From Piliocolobus tephrosceles (taxonomy: Eukaryota; Chordata; Mammalia; Primates; Cercopithecidae), in contig NC_045439.1 of NCBI RefSeq assembly GCF_002776525.5, forward strand, positions 163,303,950 to 163,367,949: 64,000 nt of DNA, written 5' to 3'. Below the pieces are notes generated by a model. It was given only the letters and a program-made list of their open reading frames with translations, had not been told where the DNA came from and made no database searches. Positions 53,766 through 64,000 of this stretch are shown piece by piece. The position numbers and the translations under genes were made by a program. Numbering within the stretch: position 1 is the first letter of the stretch; each line of letters begins with the position of its first letter.

Positions 53766-54279
53766 GTGAAAGAATTGAGTACAACGAATGGCATAAATGT
53801 TTTAGGTAAACTTTTTGTGTAAATTAAAATCTTAAATTTATTTTTGATGCTCATTTAATATATGGGCAATTTCCAATTAAGGTTGTGATATGAGGAAATA
53901 CGTTTCTAAAATTGTGGAATTGTTCTTATCTATAAATGCCCATATCTGATAGTTCAGAATTTCTTGCTTTTTAGGATTTCAGTAAAGTTTTAGGTTACTA
54001 AGGATAAGAATTCTAGTTAAGATATAATTCTGTATACAAAATGTGCCAGAAAGGGTTATGTTATTAGTGAGAAAAAGAATAATTTTGTCTCACTCAAAAG
54101 TTATCCAAAAGTGAGTTCAAATTACAGATTTTAAAAGGTCATGTATGAAACAATGTAGTGAGGAACCACTAAGTAGGGGAAACACGTGAGAAAAGTTTAA
54201 ATAACAGAATATTCCTTAAAACCTGATTTAAAAAATTGTCGATATTTGACTAACATTTTCATAGTTGAAGCTTTTAGTC
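53766..54279. other. Unassigned AT-rich DNA
   Basis: No exon or repeat recognised between the truncated LTR and the L1 tail. Confidence 0.4.
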
Positions 54280-54509
54280 TTTTTTTTTTATTATTATACT
54301 TTAAGTTCTAGGATACATGTGCATAATGTGCAGGTTTGTCACATATGTATACTTGTGCCATGTTGGTGTGCTGCACCCATCAACTCATCAGCACCCATCA
54401 ACTCATCATTTATATCAGGTATAACTCCCAATGCAATCCCTCCCCTTCCTCCCCATGATAGGCCTCCGTGTGTGATGTTCCCCTTCCCGAGTCCAAGTGA
54501 TCTCATACT

Positions 54510-57500
54510 TCAGTTCCCACCTATGAGTGAGAACATGCGGTGTTTGGTTTTCTGTTGTGTTAGTTTGCTGAGAATGATGGTTTCCAGCTGCATCCATGTC
54601 CCTACAAAGGACACAAACTCATCCTTTTTTATGGCTGCATAGTATTCCATGGTGTATATGTGCCACATTTTCTTAATCCAGTCTGTCACTGATGGACATT
54701 TGGATTGATTCCAAGTCTTTGCTATTGTGAATAGTGCTGCAATAAACATACATGTGCATGTGTCTTTACAGCAGCATGATTTATAATCCTTTGGGTATAT
54801 ACCCAGTAATGGGATGGCTGGGTCATATGGTACTTCTAGTTCTAGATCCTTGAGGAATCGCCATACTGTTTTCCATAATGGTTGAACTAGTTTACAATCC
54901 CACCAACAGTGTAAAAGTGTTCCTATTTCTCCACATCCTCTCCAGTACCTGTTGTTTCCTGACTTTTTAGTGATTGCCATTCTAACTGGTGTGAGATGGT
55001 ATCTCACTGTGGTTTTGATTTGCATTTCTCTGATGGCTAGTGATGATGAGCATTTTTTCCTGTGTCTGTTGGCTGTATGAATGTCTTCTTTTGAAAAATG
55101 TCTGTTCATATCCTTTGCCCACTTTTTGATGGGATTGTTTGTTTTTTTTCTTGCAAATTTGTTTGAGTTCTTTGTAGGTTCTGGATATTAGCCCTTTGTC
55201 AGATGGGTAGATTGCAAAAATTTTCTTCCATTCTGTAGGTTGCCTGTTCACTCTGATGGTAGTTTCTTTTGCTGTGCAGAAGCTCTTCAGTTTAATTAGA
55301 TCCCATTTGTCAGTTTTTGCTTTTGTTGCCATTGCTTTTGGTGTTTTAGACATGAAGCCCTTGCCCATGCCTATGTCCTGAATGGTATTCCCTAGGTTTT
55401 CTTCTAGGGTTTTTATGATTTTAGGTCTAACATTTAAGTCTCTAATTCATCTTGAATTAATTTTCATATAAGGAGTAAGGAAAGGATCCAGTTTCAGCTT
55501 TCTACTTACGGATAGCCAATTTTCCCAGCACCATTTATTAAATAGGGAATCCTTTCCTCATTTCTTGTTTTTCTCAGGTTTGTCAAAGATTAGATGGCTG
55601 TAGATGTGTGGTATTATTTCTGAGGACTCTGTTCTGTTCCATTGGTCTATATCTCTGTTTTGGTACCAGTACCATGCTGTTTTGGTTACTGTAGCCTTGT
55701 AGTATAGTTTGAAGTCAGGTAGTGTGATGCCTCCAGCTTTGTTCTTTTGATTTAGGATTGTCTTGGCAATGCGGGGTCTTTTTTGGTTCCATATGAACTT
55801 TAAAGCCATTTTTTCCAATTCTGTGAAGAAAGTCATTGGTAGCTTGATGGGAATGGCATTGAATCTATAAATTACCTTGGGCAGTATGGCCATTTTCACG
55901 ATATTGATTCTTCCTATCCATGAGCATGGTATGTTCTTCCATTTGTTTGTGTCCTCTTTGATTTCACTGAGCAGTGGTTTGTAGTTCTCCTTGAAGAGGT
56001 CCTTTACATCCCTTGTAAGTTGGATTCCTAGGTATTTTATTCTCTTTGAAGCAATTGTGAATGGAAGTTCATTCCTGATTTGGCTCTCTGCTTGTCTGTT
56101 ACTGGTGTATAAGAATGCTTGTGATTTTTGCACATTAATTTTGTATCCTGAGACTTTGCTGAAGTTGCTTATCAGCTTAAGAAGATTTTGGGCTGAGACG
56201 ATGGGGTTTTCTAAATACACAATCATGTCATCTGCAAACAGGGACAATTTGACTTCCTCTTTTCCTAACTGAATACCCTTGATTTCTTTCTCTTGCCTGA
56301 TTGCCCTAGCCAGAACTTCCAACACTATGTTGAATAGGAGTGGTGAGAGAGGGCATCCCTGTCTTGTGCCAGTTTTCAAAGGGAATTTTTCCAGTTTTTG
56401 CCCATTCAGTATGATATTAGCTGTGGGTTTGTCATAAATAGCTCTTATTATTTTGAGGTACGTTCCATCAATACCGAATTTATTGAGCATTTTTAGCATG
56501 AAGGGCTGTTGAATTTTGTCAAAAGCCTTTTCTGCATCTATTGAGATAATCATGTGGTTCTTGTCTTTGGTTCTGTTGATATGCTGGATTACGTTGATTG
56601 ATTTGCGAATGTTGAACCAGCCTTGCATCCCAGGGATGAAGCCCACTTGATCATGGTGGATAAGCTTTTTGATGTGCTGCTGAATCCGGTTTGCCAGTAT
56701 TTTATTGAGGATTTTTGCATCGATGTTCATCAGGGAGATTGGTCTAAAATTCTCTTTTTTTGTTGTGTCTCTGCCAGGCTTTGGTATCAGGATGATGCTG
56801 GCCTCATAAAATGAGTTAGGGAGGATTCCCTCTTTTTCTATTGATTGGAATAGTTTCAGAAGGAATGGTACCAGCTCCTCCTTGTACCTCTGGTAGAATT
56901 CAGCTGTGAATCCATCTGGTCCTGGACTTTTTTTGGTTGGTAGGCTATTAATTATTGCCTCAATTTCAGAGCCTGCTGTTGGTCTATTCAGGGATTCAAC
57001 TTCTTCCTGGTTTAGTCTTGGGAGAGTGCAAGTGTCCGGGAAATTATCCATTTCTTCTAGATTTTCTAGTTGATTTGCGTAGAGGTGTTTATAGTATTCT
57101 CTGATGGTAGTTTGTATTTCTGTGGGGTTGGTGGTGATATCCCCTTTATCATTTTTTATTGCATCTATTCGATTCTTCTCTCTTTTCTTCTTTATTAGTC
57201 TTGCTAGTGGTCTATCAATTTTGTTGATCTTTTCAAAAAACCAACTCCTGGATTCATTGATTTTTTGTAGGGTTTTTTGTGTCTCTATCTCCTTCAGTTC
57301 TGCTCTGATCTTAGTTATTTCTTGCCTTCTGCTAGCTTTTGAATGTGTTTGCTCTTGCTTCTCTAGTTCGTTTAATTGTGATGTTAGAGTGTCAATTTTA
57401 GATCTTTCCAGCTTTCTCTTGTGGGCATGCAGTGCTATGAATTTCCCTCTACACACTGCTTTAAATGTGTCCTGGAGATTGTGCTATGTTGTATCTTTGT

Positions 57501-58334
57501 TCTCATTGGTTTAAAAGAACATCTTTATTTCTGTCTTCATTTCGTTATGTACCCAGTAGTGATTCAGGAGCAGGTTGTTCAGTTTCCATGTAGTTGAGTG
57601 GTTTTGATTGATTTTCTTAGTCCTGAGTTCTAGTTTGATTGCGCTGTGGTCTGAGAGACAGTTTGTTATAATTTCTGTTCTTGTACATTTGCTGAGGAGT
57701 GCTTTACTTCCAATTATGTGGTGAATTTTGCAATAAGTGCGATGTGGTGCTGAGAAGAATGTATATTCTGTTGATTTGGGGTGGAGAGTTCTGTAGATGT
57801 CTATTAGGTCTGCTTGGTGCAGAGATGAGTTCAATTCCTGTATGTCCTTGTTAACTTTCTGTCTCATTGATCAGTCTAATGTTGACAGTGGGGTGTTGAA
57901 GTCTCCCATTATTATTGTATGGGAGTCTAAGTCTCTTTGTAAGTCTTTAAGGACTTGCTTTATGAATCTGGGTGCTCCTGTATTGGGTGCATATATATTT
58001 AGGATAGTTAGCTCTTCCTGTTGAATTGATCCCTTTACCATTATGTAATGGCCTTCTTTGTCTCTTTTGATCTTTGACGGTTTAAAGTCTGTTTTATCAG
58101 AGACTAGGATTGCAACCCCTGCTTTTTTTGGTTCTCCATTTGCTTGGTAGATCTTCCTCCATCCCTTTATTTTGAGCCTATGTGTGTCTCTGCACGTGAG
58201 ATGGGTCTCCTGAAGACAGCAAACTGACGGTCTTGACTCTTTACCCAGTTTGCCAGTCTGCATCTTTTAATTGGACCATTTAGTTCATTTACATTTAAAG
58301 TTAATATTGTTATGTGTGAACTTAATTCTGTCAT
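54510..58334 (-). pseudogene. L1 ORF2 (endonuclease-reverse transcriptase), broken
   Basis: ATG at 58,332-58,334, stop region at 54,510: 3,825 bases, or 1,275 codons, the standard ORF2 length. Order: endonuclease (about 58,330-57,640), RT (57,456-55,558 is one 632-codon frame with FADD at 56,227-56,238 and 'KKSPGPDGFTAEFYQ'), then a cysteine-rich C-terminus ('GCGEIGTLLHCWWDC', about 54,940). Breaks: a frameshift near codon 30-40, Arg to TGA at about 57,870, stops near 57,510, Trp to TGA at 55,558, and scrambled frames 55,557-55,370. Dead copy of the L1 replication enzyme. Confidence 0.95.
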
Positions 58335-58397
58335 TATGATATTAACTGGTTATTTTGCTCATTAGTTGATGCAGTTTCTTCCTAGCATCAATGGTCT

Positions 58398-59409
58398 TTA
58401 CATTTTGGCATGTTTTTGCAATGGCTGGTACTGGTTGTTCCTTTCCATGTTTAGTGCTTCCTTCAGGGTCTCTTGTAAGGCAGGCCTGGTGGTGACAAAA
58501 TCTCTAAGCATTTGCTTATCTGTAAAGGATTTTATTTCTCCTTCAGTTATGAAACTTAGTTTGGCTGGATATGAAATTCTGGGTTGAAAATTCTTTTCTT
58601 TAAGAAGGTTGAATATTGGCCCCCACTCTCTTCTGGCTGGTAGAGTTTCTGCCGAGAGATCTGCTGTTAGTCTGATGGGCTTCCCTTTGTGGGTAACCTG
58701 ACCTTTCTCTCTGGCTGCCCTTAACATTTTTTCCTCCATTTCAACTTTGGTGAACCTGACAATTATGTGTCTTGGAGTTGCTCTTCTCAAGGAGTATCTT
58801 TGTGGCATTCTCTGTGTTTCCTGAATTTGAATGTTGGCCTGCCTTACTAGGTTGGGGAAGTTCTCCTGGATGATATCCTGAAGAGTGTTTTCCAACTTGG
58901 TTCCATTTTCCCCCTCACTTTCAGGCACCCCAATCAGACGTAGATTTGGTCTTTTCACATAATCCCATACTTCTTGAAGGCTTTGTTCATTTCTTTTTCC
59001 TCTTTTTTCTTTAGACTTCTCTTCTCACTTCATTTCATTCATTTGATCCTCAATCACTGATACTCTTTCTTCCAGTTGATGGAGTCGGTTACTGAAGCTT
59101 GTGCATTTGTCACGTATTTCTCATGCCATGGTTTTTTATCTGTCAGTTCATGGCCTTCTCTGCATTGATTATTCTAGTTATCCATTCTTCCATTCTTTTT
59201 TCAAGATTTTTAGTTTCTTTGTGCTGGGTACATAATTCCTCCTTTAGCTCTGAGAAGTTTGGTTGACTGAAGCCTTCTTCTCTCAACTCGTCAAAGTCCT
59301 TCTCTGTCCAGCTTTGATCTGTTGCTGGCGATGAGCTGCGTTCCTTTGGAGGGGGAGATGCACTCTTATTTTTTGTATTTCCAGCTTTTCTGCCCTGCTT
59401 TTTCCCCAT
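58398..59409 (-). pseudogene. L1 ORF1 (RNA-binding chaperone), broken
   Basis: Starts MGKKQGRKAG at 59,409. An 87-codon N-terminal frame stops at 59,143. The coiled-coil region up to 58,958 has several stops and a frame shift. The RRM/C-terminal half (58,958-58,398, 186 codons, 'RRATPRHIIVRFTKVEM') is open. About 337 codons in all, the normal size. Confidence 0.95.
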
Positions 59410-60401
59410 CTTTGTGCTTTTATCTACCTTTGGTCTTTGATGATGGTGACGTACTGATGGGGTTTTGGTGTGGGTGTCCTTCCTCTTTGTTAGTTTTCCT
59501 TCTAACAGGCAGGACCCTCAGCTGTAGGTCTGTTGGAGATTGCTTGAGGTCCACTCCAGACCTTGTTTGCCTGGGTATCAGCAGCAGAGTCTGCAGAAGA
59601 TAGAATATTGCTGAACTGCGAGTGTACCTGTCTGATTCTTGCTTTGGAAGCTTCATCTCAGGGGTGTACACTGCCGTGTGAGGTGTGTGGTGTCGGTCTG
59701 CCCCTAGTGGGGGATGTCTCCCAGTTAGGCTACTCAGGGGTCAGGGACCCACTTGAGCAGGCAGTCTGTCCATTCTCAGATCTCAACCTCCGTGTTGGGA
59801 GATCCACTGCTCTCTTCAAAGCTGTCAAACAGGGTCGTTTGCATCTGCACAGGTTTCTGCTGCCTCTTTTTTTTTTTTTTTTTTTTATTTGGTTTAGCTG
59901 TGCCCTGTCCCCAAAGGTGGAGTCTACAGAGACAGGCAGGGCTTCTTGAGCTGCTGTGGGCTCCACCCAGTTCGAGCTTCCCAGTGGCTTTGTTTACCTA
60001 CTTAAGCCTCAGAAATGGCGGGCACCCCTCCCCCAGCCTTGCTGCTGCCTTGCCCTTAGATCACAGACTGCTGTGCTAGCAATGAGGGAGGCTCCACAGG
60101 TAAAGCACAGTATTGGGGTGGGAGTAGCCCGATTTTCCAGGTGTTGTGTGTCTCAGTTCCCCTGGCTAGGAAAAGGGATTCCCTTCCCCCTTGCACTTCC
60201 CAGGTGAGGCAATGCCTTGCCCTGCTTCAGCTCTGGCTTGTCGGGCTGCAGCAGCTGACCAGCACTGATTGTCCGGCACTCCCTAGTGAGATGAACCCAG
60301 TACCTCAGTTGAAAATGCAGAAATCACCCATCTTCTGTGTCGCTGGCGCTGGGAGCTGGAGACTGGAGCTGTTCCTATTCAGCCATCTTGCTCCACCCCC
60401 C
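59410..60401 (-). promoter_or_regulatory. L1 5' UTR / internal promoter
   Basis: GC-richer 1-kb leader of the L1, with the YY1-type CAAGATGGC about ten bases from the 5' end. The plus-strand frames across it (59,563-60,419) are readings of the leader. A T16 run lies at 59,870-59,886. Confidence 0.8.
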
Positions 60402-60424
60402 AAAGATAACAATTGTTGACAAGA

Positions 60425-60717
60425 TTTTTTTTTTTTAGATGGAGTCTTGCTCTGTTACCCAGGCTGGAGTGCAGTGGTGTGATTTCAACTCACTACACCC
60501 TCTGTCTCCCGGGTTCTAGAGATTCTCCTGCCTCAGTTTCCCGAATAGCTGGGATTACAAGCACGCACCATCATGCCCAGCTAATTTTTGTATTTTTAGT
60601 AGAGATTGGGTTTTGTCATGTTGGCCAGACTGGTCTTGAACTCCTAACCTCAGGTGATCCACCCACCTCGGCCTCCCAAATTGCTGGGATTACAGGAGTG
60701 AGCCACTGTGCCTGGCC
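60425..60717 (-). mobile_element. Alu
   Basis: Antisense dimer with 'aacaaga' flanks (60,719 copy 'aacaagaat'). Confidence 0.94.
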
Positions 60718-62160
60718 AACAAGAATATTTTTAAAAGATAACTTTTGTATGTTGTTTTTTGGAATGTAATTTTTGCAATGTAAATTGGTGCAGCCACTAT
60801 GAAATCAGTATGGAGGTTTCCTAAAAATTTAAAAATAGAACTACCGTGTGATTCAGAAATCTTCTATTTATAAATCCAAATGATATGAAATCAGTATTTT
60901 CAAAGAGATATCTGTACTTTCACATTTATATTTGAATAATTGTAAAATTTCATACTTATATTTAAATATGAAAGTACAGATATTTAAACATATCCATATT
61001 AATTGCAGCATTATTAACAATAACCAAGATAATGGAAACTACCTAAATCCCCATCAATGGATAAATGCAAAAAAGTGTATATATATAGATAGATACATAA
61101 AGTGTGTTTGTATGCACATATATACATATGTATACCTACACATGCATTTTATATATCTATATATATTCACACATTTATATATATATGTGTGTATATATAG
61201 ATTATATATAGAATGTGTGTGTTTGAATATATATATACACACACACATACATTCAATCTTAAAAAAAGAAGGAAATCCTGCCATTTGCAACAACATGGAT
61301 GAACACTGAGGTTATTGTCCTAAGTGAAATAAGCCAGACACAGAAAAACAAATACTGCATGATCTCACTTATTTGTGGAATCTAAAATAGCCAAACAAAT
61401 AGTCAAACTCATAGCAACAGAGAGTAAAATAGTGTGGTCGCCAGGGGCTGGAGGTGGAAGAAACGGAGAGATGTTGGTTAAAGAGTACAAAATTTCATGC
61501 CGGGCGTGGCGACTCACATCTGTAATCCCAGCACTTTCGGAGGCCAAGGCAGGCAGATCACAAGGTCAGGAGACTGAGACCATCCTGACTAAGACGGTGA
61601 AACCCTGTCTCTAATAAAAATACAAAAAAAAAAAAAAAAAAAAAAAGTTACCTGGGCATGGTGGCAGGTGCCTGTAGTCCCAGCTACTCGGGAGACTGAG
61701 GTAGGAGAATGGCATGAACCTGGGAGGTGGAGATTGCAGTGAGCCAAGATCACTCCACTGTACTCCAGCCTGGGTGACAGAGTGAGACTTCATCTCGAAA
61801 GAAAGAAAGAAAAAGAAAGGAAGGAAGGAAGGGAAAGAAAGAGAAAGAAATTTCAGTTATGCAAGGCAAACTCTGGAGATATACTGTACAGCAGTGTGAC
61901 TATAATTAACAATATTTTATTAATTGTGACCTTGAATTTTGCTAAGAGGTTAGATCTTAAGTGTTCTCATCCCACCTCAAAAAAAAAAAAAAAAAAAAAA
62001 AGAATAGAAAAAAAAATAGTAACTATGTGAGGTGATGGCTATATTATTGGCTTAATTGTGGCGATCATTTCACAATGTATACATATATCAAAACATCAAG
62101 CTGCACACCTTAATTATATACAGTTTTATTTGTCAGTTTTACCTCACTAAAGCTGAAAAA
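60718..62160 (+). repeat. L1 (L1MA/L1PB-like) 3' part, with Alu
   Basis: 'gtaaattggtgcagccacta', 'gaactaccgtgtgattcag', 'aacaacatggatgaacac', 'gatctcacttatttgtgg', later 'atcaaaacatcaagctgcac' and 'cctcactaaagctgaaaaa': sense L1 from the ORF2 C-terminus to the 3' end. An AT/AC microsatellite (61,078-61,250) and an Alu interrupt it. Confidence 0.85.
61499..61850 (+). mobile_element. Alu with (GAAA)n/(GGAA)n tail
   Basis: Sense dimer with an internal 24-A linker. Tail of GAAA/GGAA units at 61,797-61,850. 'aaatttca' flanks. Confidence 0.94.
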
Positions 62161-62489
62161 TACACACAGAATTTCTAACTCCTGTTGGAACTGAGCTGCT
62201 TGACAAGTTCTTATCAAATCGAATCAAATCATTCACCACAGTGCCAAGAAATAAAAGGGTGTTTTACCTAATATACCATGATATCTAATCTTACCGAAAA
62301 GTGTGATTCAAACAGGCTAAAGTTTGCCTCACTTGTTGGATTTCTAAGTTTCACAAATAGATCACAGCAGTTAAATTACAATGATCATGAAGAGATTAGG
62401 AGAAAATCCAGAATGGAAAGAATCTGTCTATGACACTTTGCCTTACCTTTTCCACATCGCCCAGATCATTAATGGGTAGAAAAAGTAGT
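62161..62489. other. Unassigned DNA between two L1 ends
   Basis: No repeat recognised. A candidate for pre-insertion DNA. Confidence 0.4.
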
Positions 62490-62757
62490 TAGAAAAGATG
62501 AATAAGGCCTAGTTTTTTATAGCACAGATGGAGACTATAGTCAAGAATAATTTAATTGTACATTTTAAAATAACTAAAAGAATGTAATTGGATTGTTTGC
62601 AAGACAGAGGACAAATGCTTAAGGGATGGATACTGCATTTACCATGATGTGATTATTACACATTGCATGCCTGTATTAAAGTATCTCATGTTCCCCACAA
62701 ATATATACAACTACTTAGTACTGACAAAAATTAAAAATAAAAATTAAAAATATATAT
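62490..62757 (+). repeat. Second L1 3' end (L1M type)
   Basis: 'gactatagtcaagaataatt', 'tgtaattggattgtttgc', 'tctcatgttccccacaaat' and an A-rich 'aattaaaaataaaaatt' tail: a sense L1 3' terminus. Confidence 0.8.
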
Positions 62758-63581
62758 ACATCAGGGATATTGGCCTGTAGCTTTCTATTCTTGATGTATG
62801 TTTCTGTTTCTATTTTTGATGTCTTTCATCTGGTATCATGATGTGTCATAATACCAGCCTTGTAGAATGAATTTGAAGTATTCCCATTTCTTCTATTTTT
62901 TTTTTTGGAATAGTTTGAGTAGGAATGGTATTAGTTTTTCTTTTAATGTTTGGTAAAATTAAGCAGTGAAGCTATTGAATGCCAGGGTTTATTTGCTGGG
63001 AGATTTTTTATTATGGCTTAAATATCATTACTTATTATTGACTTATTTGGATTTTGGATTTATTCATCTTGGTAGGTTGTATTTGTCTAGGAATTTATCC
63101 ATTTGTTGTAGGCTTTCCAAGCTATTGGCATATAGCTCCTCATAGTAGTCTCTAATGATCTTTTGAATTTCTGTAGTGTCCATTGTCATGTCTCTTCTTT
63201 CATGTCTGATTTCATTTATTTGCGTCTTCTCTCTGTTTTTCTTAGACTAATGGTTTGTCAATTTTATCTTTCAAGAAATCAACTTTGTTTTGTTAGTTTT
63301 TTGTATTTTTTAAATTTTCACTTCATTTATTTCTGCTCTGATCTTTCTTATTTCTTTATGTCTACTAATTTTGGATTTGGTTTGCTTTTGCTTTTCTAGT
63401 TTATTAAGATACATTATTATGTTATTTACTTGACATTTTTCTACTTTTTTGATATAGGTATGGTTTTCAATGATCACCTTATTATTCATTTCTATTTATA
63501 ATTTTAATTTTTTAGACTGCTTTGTGGCCTAACATACTGTCTATTCTTGAGAATGATACACATGCTAAAGAGAAGAATGTG
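62758..63581 (-). repeat. Old L1 ORF2 fragment
   Basis: Antisense ORF2 text parallel to 56,730-57,770 of the full-length L1: 'catcagggatattggcctg', 'gaatttatccatttgttg', 'cttatttctttatgtctac', 'gagaatgatacacatgc'. It runs from the endonuclease end to the RT start, then stops at both sides. Confidence 0.85.
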
Positions 63582-64000
63582 ATCAAGCAGCTGATAAAGT
63601 TGTCAAAATCCATGTTCCCTCCTTCATCCAAGTAGTGTCAGAATATTATGTTGTAGTTGTTCATTCAGGTGGAACCCTGCTGCCCCAAAGGCCCCTGCAA
63701 GTTCACTGCTGCAAATGGTTCCAGATCAGTCAACATCAAACTGCTTGTATATTTTCTGTCACCTTTTGATGTTGTTCCACAAGTACTTGAATTCCTCAAA
63801 GTCCAGCTTGCCTGTGATGTCACTATCCATCATGGCCACCATGCTTTGACATGTATCAATGCCAAAACCACGAGTTTTCAGTTCAGTCCTACTGATAACA
63901 ACCTTGTTGAGAACATTCATCAGTTCTGCGCCACTGACCTTGATGCCATCTCCAGCCAACTGGGCAAAGACTCTCCAGAACTGATGGACCTCCTCACTCT
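63582..64000 (-). pseudogene. CAPNS1P: CAPNS1 processed pseudogene (calpain small subunit)
   Basis: Intronless copy of the penta-EF-hand region of the calpain regulatory subunit, open to the window edge. The frame 63,959-63,759 reads 'GFGIDTCQSMVAMMDSD', then 'GKLDFEEFKYLWNNIKR', with an EF-hand calcium loop. A Trp codon is TGA at 63,759-63,761 and an in-frame Arg codon is TGA at 63,726-63,728; the frame otherwise continues through EELAGAF-type text to 'GNMDFDNFISCL'. It then breaks at about 63,582 into L1 sequence, without the last EF hand, stop codon, 3' UTR or poly(A). The wording is closer to CAPNS1 than to its retrocopy CAPNS2. Non-functional. Confidence 0.85.

Larger units (their letters stand above)
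54280..60401 (-). mobile_element. Full-length L1 (L1P group), inactivated
   Basis: 6.12 kb from 5' end (minus strand GGGGGTGGAGCAAGATGGC at 60,401) to the 3' poly(A), seen as T's at 54,280. It has a 5' UTR of about 1 kb, ORF1, a 63-base spacer, ORF2, and a 3' UTR of about 230 bases. The start contains the AAGATGGC site bound by YY1 in L1 promoters. Stops and frameshifts in both ORFs make it non-autonomous. No target duplication is visible. Primate-specific lineage; exact subfamily not determined. Confidence 0.95.

Noticed and set aside
59563..60419. Several plus-strand frames of 80-130 codons
   Set aside because: All lie in the L1 5' UTR read in antisense; such frames are common there by base composition.
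61054..61309. Frames rich in Tyr, Ile and His on both strands
   Set aside because: Translations of an AT/AC microsatellite inside an L1.
63582..64000. Functional CAPNS2 (intronless calpain small subunit gene)
   Set aside because: Two in-frame TGA codons, loss of the C-terminal EF hand, and residues closer to CAPNS1 than to CAPNS2.

Overview
The window is primate nuclear DNA, almost certainly from an Old World monkey (macaque/baboon/guenon type). About fifteen of its many Alu elements carry a cercopithecid AluY-lineage signature ('ctcaagcctgtaatc', 'gggcgaggtggcgggcg', 'gatccggccactgc') where human AluY has 'ctcacgcctg' and 'gatcgcgccactgc'. There are no operons, CRISPR arrays, phage or other bacterial features. 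Four assembly gaps are present: three of exactly 100 N and one of 10 N.

Region 1, 1-35,104, is one of the densest Alu landscapes one meets. About 70 Alu or half-Alu units, often abutting or nested two or three deep, sit in a background of ancient L2, MIR, MER5/hAT-like, Tigger-like and old L1 fragments, with one older LTR at about 22.5-23.2 kb. I recognise no coding exon here. The many 60-200 codon open frames are Alu or L2 readings. The most unusual structures are a head-to-tail train of nine plus-strand Alus (13.45-16.2 kb), three Alus sharing one 10-bp target (17.96-18.91 kb), and a three-level nested Alu (26.5-27.4 kb).

Region 2, 35,205-64,000, has only a handful of Alus. It is AT-rich and built of LTR retrovirus and L1 debris. 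It holds the only convincing host-gene exon: the first coding exon of a guanylate-binding protein (best match GBP7) on the minus strand at 37,958-38,166, with an intact start codon, P-loop, 3' splice site and 5' splice site. An interferon-response-type motif (GAAAGTGAAAGT) lies about 5.2 kb upstream of it in the gene's sense. An ERV1 mosaic follows (about 45.85-53.8 kb: several plus-strand LTRs around an antisense internal block with pol and env remains). Then comes a full-length but inactivated L1 on the minus strand (54,280-60,401, both ORFs broken), older L1 pieces, and at the right edge a CAPNS1 processed pseudogene that joins an old L1 fragment of the same orientation without any poly(A).

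Nothing in the window works as a gene set. It is one interferon-inducible GTPase exon in a large repeat mosaic. The abrupt change of repeat landscape exactly at the 35,105-35,204 gap raises the possibility that two unrelated loci were joined there. I found no convincing new molecular system. The best leads are the CAPNS1-L1 chimera, the same-target Alu clusters, a 27-nt patch apparently copied between two places 4.5 kb apart, and the possible assembly misjoin.
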